A stretch of 15,677 bases of DNA from Pseudobacteriovorax antillogorgiicola. Its GTDB lineage: Bacteria; Bdellovibrionota_B; Oligoflexia; Oligoflexales; RGVZ01. The notes beneath the pieces are model-generated. The model saw only the letters and a list, made by a program, of their open reading frames with translations. It did not search any database and was not told where the DNA came from. The stretch spans positions 1-15,677 of the forward strand of contig CAMDGW010000038.1 of the NCBI GenBank assembly GCA_945897695.1, written 5' to 3'. Below, in pieces: positions 1 to 6,609 of the stretch (the first letter of the stretch is position 1; each line of letters begins with the position of its first letter). The position numbers and the translations under genes are program-made.

Positions 1-858
1 GTCGCTCATCCTTGAAAAGCCGGTTTTTAGCCAGGTTTGAAGTTTGGTGCGACCAAAGATTCTTGCGTGAGCAAGAAACTCTCCTAGTTTCATGGTGTGG
101 GGATGCGGCTCAGTTGCATCAGGGACATGAGGAACATCTTGTGTCACACGCTCATAGGTCGCCGTGCCAACTTCTGGCAGGCTGTAGGTCAATGTCATGT
201 GTGGGTTTACTAGAACATTGCCGCGGAGGTAACTTAATAGACCGGCCTCGCCGTTTAATTGAACGCGACCTTCCATTATGAATTCGACAGATGTTCCGTG
301 GGAACGTTCCCAATCAATCGTTTGACGATCGCGGACGATTCCTTTGTTGTTTTTAAGATCCACTTCAATAGAGCATGTGACTGCTTTGCGTTGATCTTTT
401 GTTTTAGTGATGATGCGCACAGGTGTTGCGGTGGTTTGCAACGCCCAAGTGGTTGCTGCAGAAATACCGATACCTTGCTGACCACGACTACAACGGCCAC
501 GACCAAATTTGGAGCTTGCCAGGTACTCGCCAAAAACTTTAGCGATGTCAGATTCTGGAATTCCAGGTCCGTTGTCATCGATCACAATTTTGAGGCGGTC
601 GGTATTTTTCATGGTGCCGGCGCCCAGTTTCTCAATAACAATATTGATATTGGGCAAAATACCGTGGTCTTCACAGGCATCCAGACTGTTATCCACAGCC
701 TCTTTAACGGTGGTTAGGACCGCTTTCGTTGGGGAGGAAAAGCCTACTTGCTGCAAATTTTTTGAAAAATATTCAGCAGTTGAGCTTGAGGTGATTTTTT
801 TACCCGCGCGCGGTTTGGGTGATTCTTCTGCCGCGGGTTTTGCTGACTTTTTAGTCAT
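1..858 (-). CDS. top6B: DNA topoisomerase VI subunit B, N-terminal part (runs off left edge)
   Basis: The minus strand is open from an ATG at 858 to the window edge, giving 286 codons without a stop. The product reads as the ATPase subunit of the type IIB topoisomerase, which with subunit A passes one DNA duplex through another using ATP. Visible GHKL motifs are the N-box KEAVDNSLDAC (52-62, with the Mg/ATP-binding Asn57), DDNGPGIP (94-101), and the topo VI-typical SRGQQGIGISAA (124-135). HGTSVEF (187-193) follows, then EPHPH (250-254), a family signature at the entry to the H2TH region, and FSRMS near 281-285. A Lys/Ala/Pro-rich tail of about 27 residues precedes the conserved core. Archaeal subunits are about 530 residues, so roughly half is present. 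GGAG (complement of 866-869) lies 7 bases before the ATG and supports the start. GyrB or ParE is unlikely because the SRGQQGIG and PHPH motifs belong to topo VI. A top6A gene, if adjacent, would lie left of the window. Confidence 0.93.
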   Translation of the reverse strand, partial: MTKKSAKPAAEESPKPRAGKKITSSSTAEYFSKNLQQVGFSSPTKAVLTTVKEAVDNSLDACEDHGILPNINIVIEKLGAGTMKNTDRLKIVIDDNGPGIPESDIAKVFGEYLASSKFGRGRCSRGQQGIGISAATTWALQTTATPVRIITKTKDQRKAVTCSIEVDLKNNKGIVRDRQTIDWERSHGTSVEFIMEGRVQLNGEAGLLSYLRGNVLVNPHMTLTYSLPEVGTATYERVTQDVPHVPDATEPHPHTMKLGEFLAHARIFGRTKLQTWLKTGFSRMSD

Positions 859-920
859 GCTATGGCTCCAGGACGTAAAGGTAACTAGTGATTCGTAGTT
901 TTCTCGCATTTAAGCAGGTC

Positions 921-950
921 ATTAAAGCGGGGATTTTAGGAACTCGTCAA
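921..950 (-). promoter_or_regulatory. Probable sigma70-type promoter for top6B
   Basis: On the minus strand a -35 box TTGACG (complement of 945-950) is followed after 18 bases by a -10 box TTTAAT (complement of 921-926). Each matches the consensus at five of six positions. Transcription would begin near 914 and leave a leader of about 55 bases before the ATG at 858. I saw no equally good promoter for the divergent gene at 1053. Confidence 0.6.
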
Positions 951-1043
951 CACCCGATTCAAAATAGCCTGCCTTGCTGATGGTATTCATGCCCATCCCG
1001 GACTATTATTTAAAGGGCTGAAATAAATGAAAAAAATAATTTT

Positions 1044-1047
1044 GAGG
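1044..1047 (+). promoter_or_regulatory. Ribosome binding site that sets the start at 1053
   Basis: GAGG at 1044-1047 lies 5 bases before ATG 1053. An in-frame GTG at 1047 overlaps this site and has no Shine-Dalgarno of its own, so the ATG is preferred. Confidence 0.7.
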
Positions 1048-1052
1048 TGCGA

Positions 1053-2039
1053 ATGTCTCCTGGGAAAAATCCATGGCCAAACCGGTTCACAAAACATGCA
1101 GGCATTGATATCCCAGTCATTTGTGGGGCTATGTACCCATGTAGCAACCCGGAGTTAGTGGCTGCTGCCAGCGAAGCTGGCGGAATTGGGATCATTCAAC
1201 CAGTATCTCTAGTCTTCGCCCACGGCTACGATTTCCGTGCGGGTCTTCGCTATATGCGTACCTTAACCAAAAAACCTTTGGGTCTAAACCTGCTGGTTGA
1301 AAAAAGTGCAAAGCGTTATGAAGATCGGCTAAAGGCTTGGCTGGATATTGCCATGGAAGAAGGAATCAAATTTTTTGTCACTGCTTTAGGTAATCCAACC
1401 TGGGTGATTGAAAAAGTACGTCCTGTCGGTGGCATCGTCTATCACGATGTTACGAATCTTAAATGGGCTGAGCGGGCGGTGGGTTATGATGTTGACGGGC
1501 TAATTTGCGTCAATAATCGCGCCGGCGGGCATCTGGGTGCGGAGTCGCCTGAAAAGTTGGTCGAGGCTCTCAAAAAATTTGGTCTGCCGCTCATCTGTGC
1601 GGGGGGTGTTGGCAGTCACAAAGAATTTCGGGATATGCTTGCCCTAGGATATGAAGGTGTGCAGCTTGGAACCAGGTTTATCGCATCAACAGAGTGTAGT
1701 GCGCACTCTGACTACAAAAATGCCATATTGAAGGCAAAGGCGAGCGATATCGTTGCTACCGATAAAATCAGCGGTGTTCCAGTATCCATCATCAAGACTC
1801 CGTATATTGAGGGTATTGGTACTGAGGCTGGTCCCATTTCCAAATGGCTTCTTAAACATCCAAACTTCAAACATTACATGCGGATTTTCTACACACTAAA
1901 AAGTGTTTGGCAGCTTAAGCAAAGTAATCAACGCGGCTCAAGTTACAAGGACTTTTGGCAGGCGGGAAAAAGTGTGGATACGATCGATAGCGTAACTTCA
2001 GTGCGAGAAATTATGGAAGAGCTGATTGGGAAAAATTAG
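1053..2039 (+). CDS. Nitronate monooxygenase / FabK-like FMN-dependent TIM-barrel enzyme
   Basis: This 328-residue protein belongs to the 2-nitropropane dioxygenase / enoyl-ACP reductase II superfamily. These are cytoplasmic FMN enzymes that either oxidise alkyl nitronates or reduce enoyl-ACP. Visible elements are the N-terminal strand and turn PVICGAMYPCSNPELVAAAS (21-40), AGGIGIIQ (42-49), and GGHLG (158-162) carrying the conserved active-site His160. The phosphate-binding CAGGVGS (182-188) and GVQLGTRF (202-209), followed by STECSAH (212-218), come next. The tail DFWQAGKSV followed by a TSVREIMEEL-type segment is usual for the family. Length is normal. Sequence alone does not separate nitronate monooxygenase from FabK; I lean to the former only as the broader annotation. 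The gene stands alone, diverging from top6B and converging on the CinA-like gene, with which its stop codon overlaps. It therefore gives no pathway clue. Confidence 0.85.
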   Translation: MSPGKNPWPNRFTKHAGIDIPVICGAMYPCSNPELVAAASEAGGIGIIQPVSLVFAHGYDFRAGLRYMRTLTKKPLGLNLLVEKSAKRYEDRLKAWLDIAMEEGIKFFVTALGNPTWVIEKVRPVGGIVYHDVTNLKWAERAVGYDVDGLICVNNRAGGHLGAESPEKLVEALKKFGLPLICAGGVGSHKEFRDMLALGYEGVQLGTRFIASTECSAHSDYKNAILKAKASDIVATDKISGVPVSIIKTPYIEGIGTEAGPISKWLLKHPNFKHYMRIFYTLKSVWQLKQSNQRGSSYKDFWQAGKSVDTIDSVTSVREIMEELIGKN

Positions 2040-2052
2040 GCTTCGCGAAGCC
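2031..2052 (-). terminator. Probable intrinsic terminator of the gpsA-cinA transcript, inside coding sequence
   Basis: The perfect 14-base palindrome GGCTTCGCGAAGCC (2039-2052) can form a 5-bp stem with a CGCG loop. On the minus strand it is followed by TAATTTTT, a short U-tract. The hairpin encodes the last residues of the CinA-like protein, and the U-tract lies over the last codons of the convergent gene. The plus strand has no U-tract after the hairpin. The stem is short, so efficiency is uncertain. Confidence 0.45.
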
Positions 2053-3166
2053 ACTCTGCCAGCTTTATAAAAGATTTTTCTGCAACATAAGCTCTTAAAC
2101 GATCTGCATTGGCATGTCCTTTGTAGCGTGATTGTTCAGAATGACTTTGATGACCTCGAGGGGTTTGCAGAGTAAGGTTCCATTGACCCGACTCAAAATT
2201 TGCCCAAAGAACGGCAAACCTTTCTGAAGCGTCCAGATTATCGTCATTTGTGGTCACAACGCTGAGTCCAGGCTTGTCACCAAGCACACTGAAAATCCGA
2301 CTGGCGGCATAACCAGCGGTGGCACGATCGATAATCTTAAGATTTGGACAGTGGTGTAAGGCATGGATCAACTCTAGGGCGGCATCAAACTCGTTTCTTC
2401 CAACGAGCCAAGGAGCAAGGGTTCCCTCTAGTTTTGCTCGCCACTTCATCTCAAAATCACTTCGTTTCTTTTGTGGTATCCATACTTTGATATGGATATA
2501 GGGCATATGACTGCGGTAGCCAGTTAAGAGTCCACTTCCGGATAGCGATTCTTCCACCAGTTCGCCCAGCTTTGATTCGCTTTGACCTAGGCAGTGCCAA
2601 ATCTCAGGAGATTGGTCTTTATCCTTGGGGGCAAAGGCGGAAAAAGCAGACTGTAGGTGATCTTCCCATAGTCCGGCAATTTCCCGCGGAGGTCCTGGCA
2701 GCACGAAAACTTTCGAGTTTTTTACTTCTAAGCTGAAGGCAGAGGCCGTGCCATGATGGCTCGGATAAATGGTGGCTTTCTCTGGAAAATAAGCCTGCTG
2801 CTTATTTGACTCTGCAAGCGGTGCACCTACGCTTTGCAGGCGCTGCATGATGCGCTGCCAGTCCGACTCATTCCATCTCAGTTTTTGACCGGCGACATCG
2901 GCAACAACATTTCTGGTTATATCATCGCTTGTGGGCCCAAGGCCTCCAGTTACGATAATCATCTCATGTGTAGTCACAAGGTCATGTAAAGATTGAGCGA
3001 TCAATTGATGATCATCAGGGAGGCATACGTGATGATCACAAAAAAATCCAAGCTCCGTGAGGTTTGCAGCAATGGTGGATGCGTTCGAGTTAACGACTTC
3101 ACCGGAGGTCAGTTCCGTGCCTACAGCAAGAATCGCAACTTTGATTTTTAGCTCCTGATCATTCAT
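2036..3166 (-). CDS. cinA: CinA-like protein with a degenerate C-terminal PncC domain
   Basis: This 376-residue cytoplasmic protein has the two-part CinA layout. The N-terminal MoaB/MogA-like domain (COG1058) is well conserved: VGTELTSGEVVNSNA (15-29), VTGGLGPTSDDITR (72-85) and VLPGPPREI (155-163). In characterised relatives it carries ADP-ribose pyrophosphatase activity. The C-terminal domain aligns in position with nicotinamide-nucleotide amidase (PncC), but the hallmark ESCTGG is replaced by DRATAG (280-285). The nucleophilic serine is therefore missing and amidase activity is unlikely. At 376 residues it is shorter than the usual 410-420, with the loss in the C-terminal part. The ATG at 3166 lies inside the end of gpsA (8-base overlap) with no good Shine-Dalgarno, so translational coupling is likely. 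The stop at 2036-2038 overlaps that of the convergent gene. The N-terminal assignment is firm; the residual function of the C-terminal domain is unknown. Confidence 0.85.
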   Translation of the reverse strand: MNDQELKIKVAILAVGTELTSGEVVNSNASTIAANLTELGFFCDHHVCLPDDHQLIAQSLHDLVTTHEMIIVTGGLGPTSDDITRNVVADVAGQKLRWNESDWQRIMQRLQSVGAPLAESNKQQAYFPEKATIYPSHHGTASAFSLEVKNSKVFVLPGPPREIAGLWEDHLQSAFSAFAPKDKDQSPEIWHCLGQSESKLGELVEESLSGSGLLTGYRSHMPYIHIKVWIPQKKRSDFEMKWRAKLEGTLAPWLVGRNEFDAALELIHALHHCPNLKIIDRATAGYAASRIFSVLGDKPGLSVVTTNDDNLDASERFAVLWANFESGQWNLTLQTPRGHQSHSEQSRYKGHANADRLRAYVAEKSFIKLAEWLREA

Positions 3167-4199
3167 GGTCGTCGAGGCTGAATTCTGGCTTGGCGTCTCG
3201 TGAGATAAGATCCATCAAAGCCGACTTTGTAGGTTTGTGTTCATAGAGCACCTGATACACCTGTTCGGCAATTGGTGTCTCAACACCTAGTCTGCGAGAA
3301 AGCGCGTGTACAGCTTTAGCAGTTGTAAAGCCCTCTGCAACGGAGCCAAGGCTTTCCAATGCTGCGTGAACAGTCATACCCTGACCCAGTTTAAAGCCTA
3401 AAGAATAATTTCGACTCTTATCCGAGCCGCAGGTTAAAAATAAGTCCCCCACTCCTCCAAGCCCTTGGAACGTGATGGGGTTTGCGCCGAGTTTCACTCC
3501 CATGTGCGTTATTTCGGCAAGGCCTCTTGTTATCAGCGCAGCCATGCTGTTCATTTGTAGGCCAAGCCCCGCACAAGCGCCGGCTGCGATCGCTATCACG
3601 TTTTTCATTGAGCCGGCCACTTCAATGCCGATGGGATCTTTCGAGGTGTAGACCCGAAAAAAAGACGAGTGGAAAATTTTTTGAACGTCCGCGGCGCGCT
3701 GCGGATCTTTACTCGCAGCAACCACAGCTGTGGGCAGTTTTTGAGCAACCTCAATCGCAAAGCTTGGACCAGAAAGTATAACCGTCTTATCGGCTATCTC
3801 TTTGCCAAATAAATCAGCAACCAAATCGACGAAGAAGAAGCCTGAGCTAATCTCTACGCCTTTGACGGCACTTATTAGGAGCGGAGTTGTGTTTAAATGT
3901 TGTGCAAATGGTTTAAGTGTTTCACGCACAGCCTGCATCGGTACGGCTACGACGACCGCTTTGTAATCATTTATGTTTCCAGCTTCGATGTTGTTGATCG
4001 CCGTCAGGCTCGGTGTTAAGGTAATCGTGCTGAGATATTTGGGATTTTTGTGGAGATTGTTGATACTCTCAACGATCAATTTTGAACGAGACCAAATGTC
4101 AACACTCCAGCCTTCACGCGCGAGATGCTCTGCGAGGCATGTTCCGAAGTTACCGGCCCCGAGAACGAGAATTTTTCCTTGTTTGCTTGAGCCGCTCAT
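3159..4199 (-). CDS. gpsA: Glycerol-3-phosphate dehydrogenase [NAD(P)+]
   Basis: GpsA reduces dihydroxyacetone phosphate to sn-glycerol 3-phosphate, the backbone precursor of phospholipids, in the cytoplasm. The 346-residue protein is full length. The Rossmann nucleotide-binding loop is VLGAGNFGTCLA (12-23). AVKGVE (111-116) and LSGPSFAIEVA (142-152) follow. GSMKNVIAIAAG (196-207) holds the conserved catalytic Lys199, TRGLAE is at 224-229, and GLGGVGDLFLTCGSDKSRN (246-264) is the family's substrate-binding signature. AGGAG (complement of 4208-4212) lies about 9-10 bases before the ATG and supports the start. The gene is the first of a two-gene unit with the overlapping CinA-like gene. It diverges from nuoA across only 72 bases, so the two promoters must be packed together; I could not identify a convincing one for either gene. 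Confidence 0.96.
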   Translation of the reverse strand: MSGSSKQGKILVLGAGNFGTCLAEHLAREGWSVDIWSRSKLIVESINNLHKNPKYLSTITLTPSLTAINNIEAGNINDYKAVVVAVPMQAVRETLKPFAQHLNTTPLLISAVKGVEISSGFFFVDLVADLFGKEIADKTVILSGPSFAIEVAQKLPTAVVAASKDPQRAADVQKIFHSSFFRVYTSKDPIGIEVAGSMKNVIAIAAGACAGLGLQMNSMAALITRGLAEITHMGVKLGANPITFQGLGGVGDLFLTCGSDKSRNYSLGFKLGQGMTVHAALESLGSVAEGFTTAKAVHALSRRLGVETPIAEQVYQVLYEHKPTKSALMDLISRDAKPEFSLDDHE

Positions 4200-4260
4200 C
4201 GAAACAAATCTCCTGTCACAAAGGTTTAACTGGAGTGTTAGTTTACCAGACTTTTCTGGC

Positions 4261-4266
4261 AGGTGG
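4261..4266 (+). promoter_or_regulatory. Ribosome binding site that sets the nuoA start at 4272
   Basis: AGGTGG at 4261-4266, one mismatch from AGGAGG, is 5 bases before ATG 4272. An in-frame GTG at 4263 lies within it and has no upstream Shine-Dalgarno. Immediately upstream, CCAGA-CTTT-TCTGG (4246-4259) could form a small hairpin; I assign it no function. Confidence 0.6.
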
Positions 4267-4271
4267 ACAGA

Positions 4272-4625
4272 ATGAACCCTTATATTCCTGTGCTTATTGT
4301 TTTAATTTTCGGTTTGACGCTCGGTGCAATCTTGAGCGCTCTCGCGGCGTTCCTTGGCCCCAGAAATCCTAGGCCAGAAAAAAGCGACCCCTATGAGTGC
4401 GGTGTGCCAAAGGTGACGAACGCTAATGAGAAGATGAGCGTGAAGTTCTACCTGACTGCAATTCTTTTTATCCTTTTCGATATTGAAACTATTTTCCTAT
4501 ACCTTTGGGCCAAAGCTTTCCCGCAGCTGGGGTGGTTTGGTGTGATTGAGATCATGGTTTTTATGGTGATTTTAGTCGCGGGATATATCTACGTGCTTAA
4601 GCGGGGGGCTCTCGAATGGGATTAA
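4272..4625 (+). CDS. nuoA: NADH-quinone oxidoreductase subunit A
   Basis: NuoA (mitochondrial ND3) is a three-helix inner-membrane subunit at the junction of the quinone-binding and proton-pumping parts of complex I. The 117-residue product has the typical length. Helix 1 is about residues 4-28. It is followed by the loop with YECG (41-44), whose cysteine corresponds to the mobile ND3 loop cysteine. Helix 2 carries the family signature FYLTAILFILFDIE (59-72), with the membrane-embedded Asp70 and Glu72. Helix 3 is about 88-109, and the protein ends in the characteristic GALEWD. It is the first gene of the nuo operon. nuoB, which normally follows, is missing; nuoH overlaps the end by 10 bases instead. 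Confidence 0.96.
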   Translation: MNPYIPVLIVLIFGLTLGAILSALAAFLGPRNPRPEKSDPYECGVPKVTNANEKMSVKFYLTAILFILFDIETIFLYLWAKAFPQLGWFGVIEIMVFMVILVAGYIYVLKRGALEWD

Positions 4626-5698
4626 CAGCAGACGAGTTTACAATTCAGTTTATCGCAACATTGATTAAGTTTGCGATTGTGGCTGGCTTGTTGTTGCAGA
4701 TTCCTCCGCTGATGGTTTGGGCGGAGCGACGTATTCCTGCGATGATGCAGCGTCGCAAGGGACCAAACAGGGTTGGAATCTTCAAATGGCGTATATATGG
4801 CCTCATGCAATCTCTGGCTGATACGATCAAATTGATCTTCAAGGAAGAAGTTGTTCCCGAGGGGGCACAGAAAGCTTTTTACCACCTGGCGCCCGTTTTC
4901 TCTGTTTTCCCAGCATTTTTGATCGCTATGGCGATTCCCTATGGTCCGGACATTCATGCATTTGGAACGATTATTCCTCTATCAGTCATCCGTGTTGATG
5001 TTGGATTTTTGTTTATCTTTGCTGTGAGTTCCCTGGCTGTTTATGGGATCACGATTGCGGGCTGGGCATCAAACAACAAATACTCATTGCTTGGTTCTTT
5101 GCGTGCTTCAGCACAAATGATCAGCTATGAAATTCCTCTCGGCATGTCGCTGATTCCGCCTGTCCTTATTTACGGTTCTCTTGATCTTAACAAGATCGTT
5201 GAGGCGCAAAATCACTTTTGGAAATGGGGCGTATTTCTCTCTCCGCTCTCTTTTGTTTTATTCCTTATTGCAATGTTTGCTGAAACAAACCGCGCACCCT
5301 TCGACCTTGCAGAGGCCGAAGGCGAGCTTGTTGCAGGTTTTCATACGGAATACACCTCGGCTAAGTTTGCAGCTTTCTTCTTAGGTGAGTACGTTGGAAT
5401 GTTTGTATTGAGCTGTCTTGCATCTACGATGTTTTTTGGCGGTTGGCAGATTCCATTTATTGACGTGCAGAAGTTGGATGAATTGACTGGATTTATTGGG
5501 GTTAGTGCTATTTTTGGGCATGTTACGCTCATGCTGAAGGCTACTTTTTTCATGTGGCTTTACGTCTGGGTGCGCTGGACGGTTCCTCGCTTCAGATACG
5601 ATCAGCTGATGTCGCTTGGCTGGAAATACATGATTCCGCTTGGGCTTGTTAACGTTGTGTTGACTGCTGTGGTACTTGCGGCCGTCAGATTCTCTTAA
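4616..5698 (+). CDS. nuoH: NADH-quinone oxidoreductase subunit H
   Basis: NuoH (ND1) is an eight-helix membrane subunit that forms most of the quinone-entry chamber and connects the peripheral arm to the pumps. The 360-residue protein shows both family signatures: AERRIPAMMQRRKGPNRVG (36-54) after the first helix, and ETNRAPFDLAEAEGE (223-237) followed by LVAGFHTEYTS, the acidic loop that lines the quinone channel. The start ATG lies inside the nuoA end, preceded by a G-rich stretch at 4602-4607, consistent with translational coupling. The C-terminal helix ends close to the stop, so no extra domain is present. In the usual gene order nuoG and nuoI flank nuoH; both are absent here and nuoJ follows after 15 bases. 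Confidence 0.97.
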   Translation: MGLTADEFTIQFIATLIKFAIVAGLLLQIPPLMVWAERRIPAMMQRRKGPNRVGIFKWRIYGLMQSLADTIKLIFKEEVVPEGAQKAFYHLAPVFSVFPAFLIAMAIPYGPDIHAFGTIIPLSVIRVDVGFLFIFAVSSLAVYGITIAGWASNNKYSLLGSLRASAQMISYEIPLGMSLIPPVLIYGSLDLNKIVEAQNHFWKWGVFLSPLSFVLFLIAMFAETNRAPFDLAEAEGELVAGFHTEYTSAKFAAFFLGEYVGMFVLSCLASTMFFGGWQIPFIDVQKLDELTGFIGVSAIFGHVTLMLKATFFMWLYVWVRWTVPRFRYDQLMSLGWKYMIPLGLVNVVLTAVVLAAVRFS

Positions 5699-5713
5699 GT
5701 CTCGGAGACCTTC

Positions 5714-6268
5714 ATGCCTGATTTTTCTATTTTAATTACCCATGGCGTCTTTCATTTGTTCGCCGCTTTGATCACGCTATGCTCACTCATGGTGGTGGTG
5801 TCCAAGCACCCAGTGAAAAGTGCCGTATTTCTTGTGGTAGATCTTTTCTTGCTAGCAGGTCTTTACGCATCGCTTGATAGCCACTTTGTTGCGGCTATTC
5901 AGGTGTTAGTGTACGCAGGTGCCATCTTAGTCTTGTTCTTGTTTGTGATCATGCTTCTTAATCTTCAGCCAGAGGAGTTGAAAGGCTTGAAATTCTCCGC
6001 GGTCGAGGCTGGAACGCTGGTCATTTCACTGATTGGATTTTTAATCACAATCGTGACAGCGTTTAAGGGTGATCAGACTGGGCTGGGTGATGGGTCCTTG
6101 GATCCTGCAGCCATCGAGACTGCGGGCGGTAACACATACGTCGTCGCTATGAAGCTTTTGACAAATTATATTTGGCCGTTTGAGCTTGCATCGATCTTGA
6201 TTCTGATGGCGATTGTGGCAGCTATTGTGATTGCAAAAAAAGACCAGAAAAAACCCGCGGCCCAGTAA
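5714..6268 (+). CDS. nuoJ: NADH-quinone oxidoreductase subunit J
   Basis: NuoJ (ND6) is a five-helix membrane subunit next to NuoK and NuoA. Its third helix contains a pi-bulge implicated in coupling. The 184-residue product has the family's HPVKSAVFLVVDLFLLAGLY (32-51) and the conserved third-helix segment VYAGAILVLFLFVIMLLN (66-83). A polar loop of about 35 residues (118-152) separates helices 4 and 5, and FELAS (156-160) opens the last helix. The C-terminus is a short lysine-rich tail, KKDQKKPAAQ. GGAGA at 5704-5708 is 5 bases before the ATG. The gene sits between nuoH and nuoK as in most nuo operons. Confidence 0.95.
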   Translation: MPDFSILITHGVFHLFAALITLCSLMVVVSKHPVKSAVFLVVDLFLLAGLYASLDSHFVAAIQVLVYAGAILVLFLFVIMLLNLQPEELKGLKFSAVEAGTLVISLIGFLITIVTAFKGDQTGLGDGSLDPAAIETAGGNTYVVAMKLLTNYIWPFELASILILMAIVAAIVIAKKDQKKPAAQ

Positions 6269-6279
6269 GCCGAGCATGG

Positions 6280-6284
6280 AGGAG
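6280..6284 (+). promoter_or_regulatory. Ribosome binding site supporting a GTG start for nuoK
   Basis: A perfect AGGAG at 6280-6284 is 8 bases before GTG 6293. No in-frame ATG precedes the first conserved helix, so the GTG start is well supported. Confidence 0.75.
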
Positions 6285-6292
6285 ATAAGAAC

Positions 6293-6595
6293 GTGGTACC
6301 TGTTGATTTTTACTTTGTTCTAGCCTGTTTAATTTTCTCCCTAGGCCTTTTTGGGGCGCTATTTAGAAGAAATTTGATCATGGTGCTCATGTCGATAGAG
6401 CTCATGCTTAATGCCGTCAATCTTGTTTTTGTTGCGGCGGGGCGAGCTATCGGCAACGTCGATGGGCAGGTGATGGTTTTATTTGTGATTACGGTAGCTG
6501 CATGTGAAGCAGCTGTTGGTCTCGCTATGGTCATCGCGCTGTTTCGTAAGTACGGCACAATCAATACCGATATTCTTAGACTTCTTCGCGGTTGA
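6293..6595 (+). CDS. nuoK: NADH-quinone oxidoreductase subunit K
   Basis: NuoK (ND4L) is a three-helix membrane subunit that forms part of the proton pathway next to NuoJ and NuoN. The product is exactly 100 residues, the standard length. The two membrane glutamates essential in E. coli are at the same numbers here: Glu36 in VLMSIELMLNAVNLVF and Glu72 in VAACEAAVGLA. This agreement in numbering independently supports the GTG start at 6293. The three predicted helices are about residues 4-22, 29-49 and 60-86. nuoL follows after 14 bases. Confidence 0.97.
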   Translation: MVPVDFYFVLACLIFSLGLFGALFRRNLIMVLMSIELMLNAVNLVFVAAGRAIGNVDGQVMVLFVITVAACEAAVGLAMVIALFRKYGTINTDILRLLRG

Positions 6596-6609
6596 TAGGG
6601 AGAATTTAA

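Noticed and set aside
1..858. GyrB or ParE as the identity of the partial gene
   Set aside because: All share the GHKL fold, but SRGQQGIGISAA and the PHPH segment are specific to topoisomerase VI B.
259..898. Plus-strand open frames over the first 900 bases
   Set aside because: The minus strand here encodes a clear topoisomerase VI B with conserved motifs; the plus frames overlap it and resemble nothing.
974..1012. TTGCTG (974) with TATTAT (1004) as a promoter for the FMN enzyme
   Set aside because: The gap of 24 bases is too long, and neither box has a suitable partner at 16-18 bases.
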